Positions 16,183 through 25,079 are shown, counted from the first letter of the stretch. The stretch: 64,000 nt of DNA from Mxb001 sp049431945 (GCA_049431945.1 JBMTDJ010000004.1:1-64000), one strand, 5' to 3'. Numbers and translations are program-made. Notes: generated from the sequence alone by a model not told the origin.

Positions 16183-16659
16183 ATGAGCCTGAAGTCACGG
16201 AGCGTGGGCGCGGCCCTCGCCGCTGCCGGAGTAGTGGCGAGTGCGTCGCTGCTGGCGCCGACAGCGGCCGCCGACGGCCCCGTGGCTGCGTGCCACTGGA
16301 TCAACGGCGAGTATTACCAGACCTACAGTTGCGACGAGCCGACCGATGGCGTGGACACGCTCGACATCGTGGACTGCTGGAAGCTCCCGGTGTCCGATCG
16401 CAGCTTTGCGCAGGTGAAGACCACCGATGGCTGGTCGCGGTCGGCGGAGGTGACTGTCAAGGTCAGGGGCAGCAGGGGCTGTCCGGAGGGCTACCCGTAT
16501 CGCACGGTGGTCTCGATTCCCGGATCCATGCTCGAGGAGATGGTCCCCACGCGCGTGCAACTCGTCATGCCGCGGACATCCGTGTCCAAGCGGATGAAGG
16601 AGACCTACGTCGCGTGCCTCATGCCCGAGGGCTCCCTCGATTGGTGCCCGCGCCGGTAG
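16183..16659 (+). CDS. Small secreted cysteine-containing protein of unknown function
   Basis: A 158-aa protein with an N-terminal signal peptide (basic start MSLKSRS, hydrophobic residues about 8-25, probable cleavage after TAAA). The mature part contains six cysteines, probably paired outside the cell, and no motif I recognise. A strong Shine-Dalgarno (GAGGAGG) precedes ATG 16183, one of the few clear ones in the window. A 13-bp palindrome ACCTAC-G-GTAGGT (16153-16165) lies just before it. The gene stands alone between tRNA-Ala and the convergent pmt. Confidence 0.75.
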   Translation: MSLKSRSVGAALAAAGVVASASLLAPTAAADGPVAACHWINGEYYQTYSCDEPTDGVDTLDIVDCWKLPVSDRSFAQVKTTDGWSRSAEVTVKVRGSRGCPEGYPYRTVVSIPGSMLEEMVPTRVQLVMPRTSVSKRMKETYVACLMPEGSLDWCPRR

Positions 16660-16672
16660 GTGCGTCGGCGCC

Positions 16673-18247
16673 CTAGATCCAGGTCGGCATCCACATGCGC
16701 CACGTCCACTGCGTGTAGGGGATGACCTCCGCGGTCCAGACCGGGTAGAACCACCATGCCGCGACGACGACCATGAGCATGATGCCTGCCGCGACCCATG
16801 TGCCCGCCCTGCGGCGCTCCGCGCTGGCGTCCGGAGTCCCGACGAGGGCGCCGATCATCATGGCGAGCGCCATGGCGATGTACGGCAGGAATACGACCGA
16901 GTAGAACGAGAAGATCGTCCGGTCCAGGTACAGCAGCCATGGCGCCCAGCCGGCAAGCACGGCGAGGAGGACCGCTCCGGACCGCCAGTCGCGACGGGCG
17001 ATCCATCGCCAGATGAGATAGAGCAAGGCGATCGACCCGATCCACCAGATGACCGGATTGCCCAGGGCGAGGACCTCCGCGGCACATGAGTCGGCTGTGC
17101 AACCGGACTCGCCACCTTCCAGGCTCGACCAGTAGAACGACGTGGGCCGGGTCTGGACGAACCAACTGAGCGGATTCGACTGGTAGGAGTGGTCCCCGGT
17201 GAGCCCGACGTGGAAGTTCCACGCCTGCGAGTGGTAATTCCACAGGGCTCGCAGTGCGGCCGGTATCGGCGAGGGATCGTCGTCCGCCCACTGGCGCCCC
17301 CAGCCACCGCTCGTGAGGAGCCAGCCGGACCAGCTCACCAGGTAGGTCACGGCCGCGGTGCCGACCATGGCGACAAAGGCGATCGGTGCGCTGCGCAGGA
17401 GTGACACCGACCACGGCCGAGCCACGCCGAGGCGCCGGCGCAGGGAGACATCCCAGATGACGGTGAGCAGCCCGAAGGCGGCCAGGTACCACAGCCCCGA
17501 CCACTTCACGGCGCAGGCGAGGCCGAGGGCCAGGCCCGCTGCCCATCGCCACGGCCGCGGCCCCAGCGCCGGACCCCACGCGTCGAGGGTGCCAGGCGGA
17601 TGAGTCACGAGGCGTTTTCGCACCTGGTCTCGGTCGATCAGCAGGCAGCCGAATGCGGCGAGCACCGTGAAGGAGAGCACCATGTCGAGCACCGCTGTCC
17701 GGCTGGTGACCAGGTGCATTCCGTCGAGTGCGACGAGTACGCCGGTGACGATGCCGACCAGGTCTGATCGTGTGAGTCGACGTGCGATGCGAGCCGCCAT
17801 GAGAATAGACAAGGTGCCAAGGACGGCTACGGCGAATCTCCAGCCGAAGGGTGTCACGCCGAAGAGCCATTCGCCGCTCGCGATGACCCACTTCCCGAAG
17901 GGTGGATGCACGACGAACGCGGGGTCGTCCTTGAAGACGTCGATCGTGCGCCAGTTGCCGTCAGAGGCCAGGATGAGCTCGTTGGCGCTGTCGTCGAACT
18001 GTTGCTCGTGCCCATAGCGGAGCAGCGCAAGTGCGTCCTTGGCGTAGTAGACCTCGTCGAAGGCGAAAGCACTCGGGCGCCCGAGATTGACGAAGCGCAG
18101 CAGCCCTCCGACGACCATCACGGCGAGCGGCCCGATCCAGCCCCGCCATCCGAAGGAGGGCATGGGGGTCCAGCCTGACCCGGGCCAGAGCGACGGCTTG
18201 GCCGATGTGGCCGTCGACGCTCTTGGGAGGGCGGTGGGCGCGGACAT
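16673..18247 (-). CDS. pmt: Protein O-mannosyltransferase (Pmt family, GT39)
   Basis: Pmt transfers mannose from polyprenyl-phosphate-mannose to Ser/Thr of Sec-exported proteins at the membrane. The 524-aa polytopic protein has the catalytic acidic pair in the first loop (AFAFDEVYYAKDA, about residues 61-73), the lumenal HPPFGKW segment and about ten helices. It ends with the Trp-rich TQWTWRMWMPTWI typical of actinobacterial Pmt. ATG 18247 has TACGAT 6 nt upstream. It is divergent from rsmI, as with Rv1002c and Rv1003. Confidence 0.94.
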   Translation of the reverse strand: MSAPTALPRASTATSAKPSLWPGSGWTPMPSFGWRGWIGPLAVMVVGGLLRFVNLGRPSAFAFDEVYYAKDALALLRYGHEQQFDDSANELILASDGNWRTIDVFKDDPAFVVHPPFGKWVIASGEWLFGVTPFGWRFAVAVLGTLSILMAARIARRLTRSDLVGIVTGVLVALDGMHLVTSRTAVLDMVLSFTVLAAFGCLLIDRDQVRKRLVTHPPGTLDAWGPALGPRPWRWAAGLALGLACAVKWSGLWYLAAFGLLTVIWDVSLRRRLGVARPWSVSLLRSAPIAFVAMVGTAAVTYLVSWSGWLLTSGGWGRQWADDDPSPIPAALRALWNYHSQAWNFHVGLTGDHSYQSNPLSWFVQTRPTSFYWSSLEGGESGCTADSCAAEVLALGNPVIWWIGSIALLYLIWRWIARRDWRSGAVLLAVLAGWAPWLLYLDRTIFSFYSVVFLPYIAMALAMMIGALVGTPDASAERRRAGTWVAAGIMLMVVVAAWWFYPVWTAEVIPYTQWTWRMWMPTWI

Positions 18248-18253
18248 CCGCCC

Positions 18254-18279
18254 ATCGTAGGTTCGGACCCTGCCAGGAT
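18254..18279. promoter_or_regulatory. Divergent -10 boxes of pmt and rsmI
   Basis: Minus-strand TACGAT (18259-18254) is 6 nt before pmt ATG 18247. Plus-strand CAGGAT (18274-18279) is 6 nt before rsmI GTG 18286. Both point to leaderless transcripts. Confidence 0.42.
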
Positions 18280-18285
18280 GGGCAG

Positions 18286-19149
18286 GTGTCCGCGCCCACC
18301 GGGGTCCTCATGATCGCCGCGACGCCCCTGGGCAACATCGGCGATGCCAGCGCGCGCCTCGTCGAGGCCCTGGCTCGCACGCCCGTCATCGCGGCGGAGG
18401 ACACCCGGCGGCTGCACCGGCTCGCTCGGGATCTCGGCGTGACCTTGTCCGCCGAGGTGATCTCACTGCACGATGCAGTCGAGGAGAGCCGCACTCGCCG
18501 CGTGGTCGAACGCCTGCAGCGGGGGGAAGGGGTCCTGCTCGTGAGCGACGCCGGGATGCCCCTCATCAGCGATCCGGGCTATCGGCTCGTGCGCGCCTGC
18601 ATTGACGAGGGCATTCCCGTGACGGTGCTGCCCGGGCCGAGTGCGGTGCTCGCCGCGCTTGCCGTCTCGGGGCTCCCGGTCGATCGATTCTGCTTCGAGG
18701 GCTTCCTCCCACGCCGTGCTGGCGAACGCCGGCGCCGCATCGAGGATCTCGCTGATGAGCGCCGCACGATGGTCTTCTTCGAAGCACCGCACCGCCTGGT
18801 CGAGACACTCGACGCGCTGGCGTCGGGTCTCGGGCCGGAGCGTGCCGCGGCCATCTGCAGGGAAATGACCAAGACCTACGAGGAAGTACTCCGAGGATCT
18901 CTCGGCGAACTCGCTACGAGCATCCCCGAGCCGCGCGGCGAGATCACCGTTGTCGTCGCCGGAGCGACATCGACGCGAACGACGGGGGATCCGGCCGAGT
19001 GGGCGGCTGACGTAGCGAGTCTCGAGGCCGCGGGATCCGATCGCCGATCCGCGATCACCACCGTCGCACGGCGACGTGGCGTGGCGCGCAGGGAAGTCTT
19101 CGACGCGGTCGTGCAAGCCAAGGGTCGGGCGAGGGGGGACGGAAAGTAG
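18286..19149 (+). CDS. rsmI: 16S rRNA (cytidine-1402-2'-O)-methyltransferase RsmI
   Basis: RsmI 2'-O-methylates C1402 in the decoding centre. The 287-aa protein shows the tetrapyrrole-methylase fold motifs IAATPLGNIGD, AAEDTRRL, VSDAGMPLISDPG, VTVLPGPSAVLAAL and FFEAPHRL. GTG 18286 is chosen because the conserved domain begins about seven residues later and a -10-like box lies 6 nt upstream. The longer reading starts inside the divergent pmt region. metG follows after 11 bp and has its own -10-like box. Confidence 0.95.
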   Translation: MSAPTGVLMIAATPLGNIGDASARLVEALARTPVIAAEDTRRLHRLARDLGVTLSAEVISLHDAVEESRTRRVVERLQRGEGVLLVSDAGMPLISDPGYRLVRACIDEGIPVTVLPGPSAVLAALAVSGLPVDRFCFEGFLPRRAGERRRRIEDLADERRTMVFFEAPHRLVETLDALASGLGPERAAAICREMTKTYEEVLRGSLGELATSIPEPRGEITVVVAGATSTRTTGDPAEWAADVASLEAAGSDRRSAITTVARRRGVARREVFDAVVQAKGRARGDGK

Positions 19150-19152
19150 GAT
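19147..19152 (+). promoter_or_regulatory. Possible -10 box of metG
   Basis: TAGGAT overlaps the rsmI stop codon TAG and ends 8 nt before metG ATG 19161. Confidence 0.35.
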
Positions 19153-19160
19153 CGCGCCCT

Positions 19161-20741
19161 ATGGCCGCCTACTACGTCACGACGCCGATCTACTACGTCA
19201 ATGACGCACCCCACATCGGCCACGCCTACACCACGACCGCGGGGGATGTGCTCACACGGTGGCGCCGTCAGCGAGGTGACGATGTCTGGTATCTCACCGG
19301 AGTCGACGAGCACGGCACGAAGGTCCAGCGGGCCGCGGATGCCGGAGGAGTCACTCCGCAGGCTTGGGTGGACCGGCTCGTCGATGATTCCTGGCGGCCA
19401 GTCCTCGCGACGATCGACGCCGCCAATGACGACTTCATCCGCACAACCGAGCCACGGCACAAGGAGCGTGTCCAGCACTTCTGGGAGACGGTGCGGGCCA
19501 ACGGCTACGTCTACGAAGCGGACTACGAGGGCCCCTATTGCGTCGGGTGCGAGGAGTTCAAACTCGCCGGAGATCTCGTCGCCGGACCGGATGGCAGCGA
19601 TCTGTGCCCGGTGCACCAGCGTCCCGTCGAGATGCTCAAGGAGACCAACTGGTTCTTCCGGCTCTCGGCGTTCACCGACGCGCTGATCGCTCACTACGAG
19701 GCGCATCCGGAAGCTGTCGAGCCGCAGAGTGCCTACAACGAGGTCATGTCCTTCCTGCGCCAGGGCCTGGTCGACATCTCGATGTCCCGCAGCAGCGTCG
19801 CCTGGGGGATCGGGCTCCCCTGGGACGAGCGTCAGGTCGTCTACGTCTGGTTCGATGCGCTTCTTAACTACGCCACGGCGGTTGGCTATGGAGCGCCGGA
19901 GGGAAGCGCCGATGCTGAGTTCTTCGCTCGGACGTGGCCTGCCGACGTCCACCTGGTCGGCAAGGACATCCTGCGCTTCCATGCTGTCTACTGGCCGGCC
20001 ATGCTCATGGCTGCCGGGTTGGAATTGCCGCGCAAGGTCTTCGCGCATGGCTGGCTTCTCGTCGGCGGCGAGAAGATGAGCAAGACACGACTCACCGGCA
20101 TCGCCCCCGAGCAGATCGTCGGGCACTTTGGATCCGATGCGTTCCGCTACTACTTCATGCGGGCTATCCAGTTCGGCCAGGACGGCTCCTTCTCGTGGGA
20201 GGACATGTCTGCCCGCTACACGGCGGAACTCGCCAATGGTCTGGGCAACCTCGCCTCACGCGCCACGGCGATGGTCCAGCGATATCGCGGTGGCGTCCTG
20301 CCTGCACCGGGGGAGACGACGGCAGCGGAGGAACACCTGCACGCCCTCCTCGCGGAGGTCGTGCCGACGGCTGATGCCGCCATGTGCGCACTTGACTTCG
20401 CGTCGGGAATCGCATCCGTGCGCCGCTTCATCGACGCGGTGAACCTCTACGTCACCGAGCAGGAGCCGTGGGTCGTGGCCAAGGACGAGGCTCGCGCGCC
20501 CAGGCTCGACACGATCCTCTACACCGTCTGCGAGTCGCTCCGGGCCATCGCGACGCTGTACAACCCGGTCATGCCCAAGGCGATGAGCACCCTCTGGGAG
20601 CAGTTGGGTGCAGCGTCCTCTGTGGGTGAGCTTGCTCAACAGCCCGTCGCGAACGTGGCGACCTGGGGTCAATTGCCGCCGGGCTCGGCGGTGTCCAAGG
20701 GTGCCATCCTGTTCCCGCGCCTCGAGGACGACACCGAGTGA
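19161..20741 (+). CDS. metG: Methionyl-tRNA synthetase
   Basis: A class I synthetase that charges tRNA-Met and initiator tRNA. The 526-aa protein has HIGH near residue 17, KMSKT in GGEKMSKTRL, and a zinc knuckle in the connective domain (YCVGCEEF and LCPVHQ). The C-terminal anticodon-binding helical domain is present. There is no EMAP/Trbp111 dimerisation domain, which fits the short MetG type of actinobacteria. tatD overlaps its stop by 4 nt, so metG-tatD-rsmA-ispE probably form one unit. Confidence 0.97.
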   Translation: MAAYYVTTPIYYVNDAPHIGHAYTTTAGDVLTRWRRQRGDDVWYLTGVDEHGTKVQRAADAGGVTPQAWVDRLVDDSWRPVLATIDAANDDFIRTTEPRHKERVQHFWETVRANGYVYEADYEGPYCVGCEEFKLAGDLVAGPDGSDLCPVHQRPVEMLKETNWFFRLSAFTDALIAHYEAHPEAVEPQSAYNEVMSFLRQGLVDISMSRSSVAWGIGLPWDERQVVYVWFDALLNYATAVGYGAPEGSADAEFFARTWPADVHLVGKDILRFHAVYWPAMLMAAGLELPRKVFAHGWLLVGGEKMSKTRLTGIAPEQIVGHFGSDAFRYYFMRAIQFGQDGSFSWEDMSARYTAELANGLGNLASRATAMVQRYRGGVLPAPGETTAAEEHLHALLAEVVPTADAAMCALDFASGIASVRRFIDAVNLYVTEQEPWVVAKDEARAPRLDTILYTVCESLRAIATLYNPVMPKAMSTLWEQLGAASSVGELAQQPVANVATWGQLPPGSAVSKGAILFPRLEDDTE

Positions 20742-21583
20742 GGGAGCGCCCCGGTTCGACGGAGCCACTGCCGCGGCCGGTCGTCGATACGCACTGCCAC
20801 CTTGACGTGACTGACCAGCACCTCGGCGAGACCCTTCCGCCCGACGTAGCGATCGCCCTTGCGCGTGAGGCTGGGGTGACACGGATCGTGCAGGTGGGAT
20901 GCGATGTCGCCTCCTCCGAGAGGGCGGTCGAGATCGCGCGCGCGGCGCCGGAGGTCGTCGCCGCCGTCGCCCTCCATCCCAACGACGCTCCGCGCATCCG
21001 GGACCGCGAGGGTGCTGAGGGGCTCGATCGCGCTCTGGAGCGCATCGAAGCGCTGGCGGGTGACCCTCGCGTCAGGGCGGTGGGTGAAACAGGCCTGGAC
21101 TACTACCGCACCCGTGAGCCGGAGGACCGGGCCGTCCAGCACGAGTCATTCCGCCGGCACATCGACATCGCCAAGAGGCTCGACCGCACGCTGGTCATCC
21201 ATGATCGCGAAGCTCACGATGACATTGTGCGCGTCCTCGACGATGAGGGTGCCCCGGAGCGCGTGGTCTTCCATTGCTTCTCCGGCGATGCCGCCCTGGC
21301 ACGGCTATGCGCTGACCGCGGCTGGTACTGCTCCTTTGCCGGCGTGGTGACATACAAGAACGCGGGGGAACTGCGCGAGGCGCTGGCTGTCGTGCCCCGC
21401 GACCTTGTCCTGGTCGAGACCGATGCGCCGTATCTCACGCCGGTGCCGCACCGAGGTGCCGTCAATGCGTCGTACCTCGTCCCGCTCACCGTGCGCGGGA
21501 TGGCAGCGACGCGAGGCGAGCCGGTCGAGCGACTCTGCGGAGATCTCTGGGACAACGCCATGCGTGCCTTCGGTCAGTGGTAG
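20738..21583 (+). CDS. tatD: TatD-family metal-dependent hydrolase/DNase
   Basis: A 281-aa amidohydrolase-fold protein with metal ligands in VDTHCHLDV (HxH), the GETGLDYYR glutamate, VIHDREAH, FHCFSGD and VETDAPYL. TatD enzymes act as 3'-5' exonucleases or metal-dependent DNases in DNA turnover and repair. GTG overlaps the metG stop. In M. tuberculosis the resuscitation factor rpfB separates tatD from ksgA. Here the two genes touch and no rpfB is present. Confidence 0.94.
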   Translation: MRERPGSTEPLPRPVVDTHCHLDVTDQHLGETLPPDVAIALAREAGVTRIVQVGCDVASSERAVEIARAAPEVVAAVALHPNDAPRIRDREGAEGLDRALERIEALAGDPRVRAVGETGLDYYRTREPEDRAVQHESFRRHIDIAKRLDRTLVIHDREAHDDIVRVLDDEGAPERVVFHCFSGDAALARLCADRGWYCSFAGVVTYKNAGELREALAVVPRDLVLVETDAPYLTPVPHRGAVNASYLVPLTVRGMAATRGEPVERLCGDLWDNAMRAFGQW

Positions 21584-22437
21584 GCGACGTGCCGGACGAG
21601 CTCCTGGGCGCCTCGGAACTGCGGGCGATCGCGGCCCGCTGGGGGATTCGGCCCACCAAGCAGTGGGGGCAGAACTTCGTCGTCGATGCGAACACCGTCC
21701 GTCGCATCGTGCGCCTGGCCGGCACGGAACCCGGAGACGAGGTACTCGAAGTCGGGCCCGGCCTGGGCAGCCTCACCCTCGGCCTGCTCGCGATAGGCGC
21801 GCACGTTACGGCGGTCGAAGTCGATCCAGTTCTCGCCAGCGCCCTGCCGGACACGGTGCAGCGGATGCACCCGGACTGGGCGGAGCGGCTCACGGTCATC
21901 GAGGGGGATGCCCTGCGCGTCGGATCGCTCCCGAGCCAGCCCATCGCACTTGTCGCCAATCTTCCCTACAACGTGGCCGTGCCCGTCGTGCTGCACCTGC
22001 TCGCGACGCTCCCCTCCCTGCGCTCTGGTCTGGTGATGGTCCAGGCCGAAGTGGCCGACCGTCTGGTCGCGGCACCCGGCAGTCGCACCTATGGGGTCCC
22101 GTCGGCGAAGTTCGCCTGGTTTGCGCACGGGGAGCGTGCCGGATCCGTCCCCGCGAGCGTGTTCTGGCCCGTTCCGCGGGTGGAGTCCGGTCTCGTGTCA
22201 TTCCAGCGGCACGAGCCGCCGGCGACCCTGGCGTCGCGGGCCGAGGTTTTTGCCGTCGTCGATGCCGCGTTCGCCCAGCGCCGCAAGACCCTGCGCGCAG
22301 CATTGGCGGGCTGGGCGGGCTCGGCTGCAGCGGCCGAGGAGATCCTGCTCCGCGCGGGTGTCGATCCGAGCGCGCGCGGCGAGAGCCTGGATATCGCCGC
22401 CTTCGCGCGAATAGCAGCCGCTCGCATGATCGCGTAG
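21577..22437 (+). CDS. rsmA: 16S rRNA dimethyladenosine transferase RsmA/KsgA
   Basis: KsgA dimethylates A1518 and A1519 of 16S rRNA as a late check on small-subunit assembly. The 286-aa protein has the family motifs KQWGQNFVVDANT, the SAM-binding LEVGPGLGSLTLGLL and the catalytic NLPYNVAVPVV. Two starts are possible: GTG 21577, overlapping tatD by 7 nt, or GTG 21589, 5 nt after its stop. The shorter one loses only four residues. It is part of the metG-tatD-rsmA-ispE block. Confidence 0.94.
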   Translation: MVGDVPDELLGASELRAIAARWGIRPTKQWGQNFVVDANTVRRIVRLAGTEPGDEVLEVGPGLGSLTLGLLAIGAHVTAVEVDPVLASALPDTVQRMHPDWAERLTVIEGDALRVGSLPSQPIALVANLPYNVAVPVVLHLLATLPSLRSGLVMVQAEVADRLVAAPGSRTYGVPSAKFAWFAHGERAGSVPASVFWPVPRVESGLVSFQRHEPPATLASRAEVFAVVDAAFAQRRKTLRAALAGWAGSAAAAEEILLRAGVDPSARGESLDIAAFARIAAARMIA

Positions 22438-22446
22438 TTCCGCCGA

Positions 22447-22452
22447 TACGGT
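22447..22452 (+). promoter_or_regulatory. Possible internal -10 box of ispE
   Basis: TACGGT lies 6 nt before ispE GTG 22459, so ispE may have its own leaderless transcript. Confidence 0.35.
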
Positions 22453-22458
22453 CATCAC

Positions 22459-23388
22459 GTGAGATCGGTGAGCACGTCGGCCAGTGCGGTTGCGCCGGCC
22501 AAGATCAACCTGAGCCTGCGAATCCTCGGGGTACGCGACGACGGCTACCACGAGATCTCCACTGTCTTCCACGCCGTGTCCCTCTGCGACGAAGTGCGCA
22601 TCCGACCCGGTGCCGTGGGCAGCGGCTGCTCAGTGAGCACGTCGGGTGACCGCATCGAGTCCGTTCCCACGGATGAGGGCAATATCGCCGTCCGCGCCGT
22701 GCGCGAACTCGCGCGCTTCGCGGGCATCGATCAGGTCGATGTCGTCATTGAGATCACCAAGGTGATTCCGGTCGCCGCGGGAATGGCGGGCGGTAGCGCG
22801 GATGCCGCTGCGGCGCTCGTTGCGGCCCGTGCGATGTGGGGCGTTCCGGTCGACGACGATGACCTGCACGCGATTGCCGCCGGACTCGGCTCGGATGTGC
22901 CATTCGCGCTGATTGGCGGGACGGCGAGGGGCTTGGGTCGCGGCGAGGTGCTCGCGTCAGTGCTGTCGACCTCCTCGCTGCACTGGGTCATCGCGGTGAG
23001 CGACGGCGAGCTGTCCACGCCGGCTGTCTATGCCGAGTGGGACAGGCTCGTCGCCGCTGGAGACTGCCAGCCATCGGACGGTGCGGACGACAGGGACCTC
23101 CTTGCCGCGCTGAGAAGCGGGGTGGCCCCGGACATCGCGGTGCATCTGGTCAACGACCTGCAGCCGGCAGCGATATCGCTGCGGCCATCGCTGACCGATG
23201 TCCTCGCCGCCGGAACCGAGCTTGGAGCTCTCGCCGGCCTGGTGTCGGGCAGCGGTCCGACGTGCGCCTTCCTCGCGGCAGACCGCGACGAGGCAATCGG
23301 CCTCGCCGCCGAGCTCTCCGGGCTCGGACTTGTGCGAGCAGTGAGGTATGCCGTGGGCCCGCACCCGGGCGCCCGCGTCATGCCCTGA
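22459..23388 (+). CDS. ispE: 4-diphosphocytidyl-2-C-methyl-D-erythritol kinase
   Basis: IspE phosphorylates CDP-ME in the MEP isoprenoid pathway. The 309-aa GHMP kinase shows the N-terminal APAKINLSLRILG, the substrate motif DDGYHEISTVF, the ATP loop VAAGMAGGSADAAAAL and the C-terminal LVSGSGPTCAFL. GTG 22459 is used; another in-frame GTG three codons later is also possible. It ends 6 bp from the convergent TetR gene. Confidence 0.96.
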   Translation: MRSVSTSASAVAPAKINLSLRILGVRDDGYHEISTVFHAVSLCDEVRIRPGAVGSGCSVSTSGDRIESVPTDEGNIAVRAVRELARFAGIDQVDVVIEITKVIPVAAGMAGGSADAAAALVAARAMWGVPVDDDDLHAIAAGLGSDVPFALIGGTARGLGRGEVLASVLSTSSLHWVIAVSDGELSTPAVYAEWDRLVAAGDCQPSDGADDRDLLAALRSGVAPDIAVHLVNDLQPAAISLRPSLTDVLAAGTELGALAGLVSGSGPTCAFLAADRDEAIGLAAELSGLGLVRAVRYAVGPHPGARVMP

Positions 23389-23394
23389 GATCTA

Positions 23395-23994
23395 CTACGC
23401 GGTCACCGAACGCGGCTTGGGCTCCAGGTGGGCCAAGCCGTTCCACGCAAGGTTGACCAGGTGGGCGACGACCTCGTCCTTGCGCGGCTTGCGTGCATCA
23501 AGCCACCACTGTCCCGTCAACGCTGTCATTCCGACGAGCATCTGCGAGTACATGGGCGCTAGTCGCGTGGGCAGACCGTGTGCTTTGAACTGCTCGGCCA
23601 GCAGGTACTCGACCTGGCCGGCCACATCGACGATGAGGCTCGCGAACGAGCCCGTCTGCTGGGAGACGGGGGAGTCGCGCACGAGGATGCGGAATCCGTC
23701 CGGCTGGGACTCGATGTAGTCGAAGAGCGCCATCCCCGCCTGCTCGAGCAGTTGGCGGGGATGCGTGCCCTGAAGGGCGCCGCTGATCGTGGTGAGGAGC
23801 TGGTTCATCTCCCGGTCCACGACGACGGCGTACAGTCCCTCCTTGCCGCCGAAGTGCTCGTACACCACAGGCTTGGAGACACCGGCGGTAGCGGCGATCT
23901 CCTCGACGCTGACGGCCTCGAAGCCCTTGTCTGCGAAGAGTGTGCGACCGACGGAGATGAGCTGCTCGCGCCGTTCGCGCCCCGACATGCGCAT
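23395..23994 (-). CDS. TetR-family transcriptional regulator
   Basis: A 199-aa TetR-type repressor with an N-terminal helix-turn-helix (VSVEEIAATAGVSKPVVYEH, about residues 28-47) and a C-terminal all-helical ligand domain containing a conserved Trp-rich segment (GQWWLDARKPRKD). It lies 17 bp downstream of a fatty acid desaturase gene on the same strand. A long inverted repeat lies in the desaturase promoter, so regulation of membrane lipid desaturation, perhaps with acyl-CoA as ligand, is the likely job. The start is ATG 23994 (or 23988); GAGGAC upstream is a plausible Shine-Dalgarno. Confidence 0.88.
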   Translation of the reverse strand: MRMSGRERREQLISVGRTLFADKGFEAVSVEEIAATAGVSKPVVYEHFGGKEGLYAVVVDREMNQLLTTISGALQGTHPRQLLEQAGMALFDYIESQPDGFRILVRDSPVSQQTGSFASLIVDVAGQVEYLLAEQFKAHGLPTRLAPMYSQMLVGMTALTGQWWLDARKPRKDEVVAHLVNLAWNGLAHLEPKPRSVTA

Positions 23995-24011
23995 GGGAAG
24001 TCCTCGCCGGC

Positions 24012-25025
24012 CTAGGCCGCGGGCGAGCTCGGGAGGGCGCTCCCGGCGGTGTCGAGATCGGGTGTCCATCCACGAATTCGTCGGCGGATCGCCGGATCCT
24101 GGACCTTGGCAGCGAGTCGTGCCGGACTCGGCCATCGCACGTCGCGGGCGAGGCGAAGCCGCTCCATCGTCCGGATGATTCCGGCGCTGATGTCGACCTG
24201 ACCTTGCAGCACGCCGTGGCGCGCTGCGGTGGGTTCCGCGTGATGCAGGTTGTGCCAGGACTCGCCCAGCGAGGGCAGGGCGAGCCAGCGGTTGTTCGTC
24301 GAGTTGTCACGAGTGCGGAAGGGTCGCTGGCCGAAGACGTGGCAGATGGAGTTGATCGACCACGTGATGTGATGGACGAGGGCGATCCGGACGAGCCCAG
24401 CCCAGAAGAGAGCGGTGAGTGCTCCCTCCCATGACCAGGTGATGAGCCCGCCGAGGATGGCGGGGGCGATGATCGACGACGCCACGATCCACGGGAAGAG
24501 CCGGGAGACGCGGCGGAGTGCGGATTGGGATCTGATGTCCGGGGCGTACCGATCGATCGAACTCTGCTGTCCGTCGAAGAGCCAGCCGACATGCGCGAAG
24601 ACCAGGCCCTTGGCGACTGCGCGGCGCGTGGTGCCGTAGCGCCACGGGCTGTGCGGATCGCCCTCCTCATCGCTGCGCGCATGGTGACGTCGATGGTCGG
24701 CGACCCATTGATCGAGTGAGCCTTCGATCGCGGTCGATCCCGCGACCGCGAGCATCACCGAGACCCAGGTGGGTGCCTTGAACGATCCGTGAGTGAAGTG
24801 GCGGTGGAAGCCGACCGTGATCCCGGCCGCAGCGATGACGTAGAACACCCCGGCGAGAATGAGGTCAGTCCAGCCAAGCCAGCCGCCCCACGCCACGGGC
24901 ACCGCGAGGGCGACCGCGAGTAGGGGTACTCCGACGAAGACGCCGATGGTCGTGCGCATCCCGCTGGCCATCGGCTCTGTCGCGGGCCGCGCGGGGGATG
25001 CGTCTGGCTCGACTACGGCAGTCAT
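24012..25025 (-). CDS. Membrane fatty acid (acyl-CoA) desaturase
   Basis: A 337-aa integral di-iron desaturase of the delta-9 acyl-CoA type. All three histidine boxes are present: GFHRHFTHGSF (HxxxxH), ADHRRHHARSDEEGDPHSP (HxxHH) and ESWHNLHHAEPTAARHG (HxxHH). Four membrane helices surround them. There is no fused cytochrome b5 or reductase domain, so electrons must come from a separate partner. ATG 25025 has GGGAG as Shine-Dalgarno. The 27-bp inverted repeat at 25053-25079 lies 27 bp upstream, and the TetR gene follows downstream. Confidence 0.93.
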   Translation of the reverse strand: MTAVVEPDASPARPATEPMASGMRTTIGVFVGVPLLAVALAVPVAWGGWLGWTDLILAGVFYVIAAAGITVGFHRHFTHGSFKAPTWVSVMLAVAGSTAIEGSLDQWVADHRRHHARSDEEGDPHSPWRYGTTRRAVAKGLVFAHVGWLFDGQQSSIDRYAPDIRSQSALRRVSRLFPWIVASSIIAPAILGGLITWSWEGALTALFWAGLVRIALVHHITWSINSICHVFGQRPFRTRDNSTNNRWLALPSLGESWHNLHHAEPTAARHGVLQGQVDISAGIIRTMERLRLARDVRWPSPARLAAKVQDPAIRRRIRGWTPDLDTAGSALPSSPAA

Positions 25026-25052
25026 GTGCTCTCCCTGGCCGGCGGCAAAACC

Positions 25053-25079
25053 TACGCAACCGTAACCTACGGCTGCGTA
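25053..25079. promoter_or_regulatory. Probable TetR operator in the desaturase promoter
   Basis: TACGCAACCGTA-ACC-TACGGCTGCGTA is a 12-bp inverted repeat with one mismatch and a 3-nt centre. On the minus strand a -10-like TAGGTT (25054-25049) overlaps its desaturase-proximal end. A regulator bound here would block transcription of the desaturase-TetR pair. Confidence 0.65.

Noticed and set aside
15932..16186. Short frames on both strands over the tRNA-Ala region
   Set aside because: They include the tRNA sequence itself and have no coding character.
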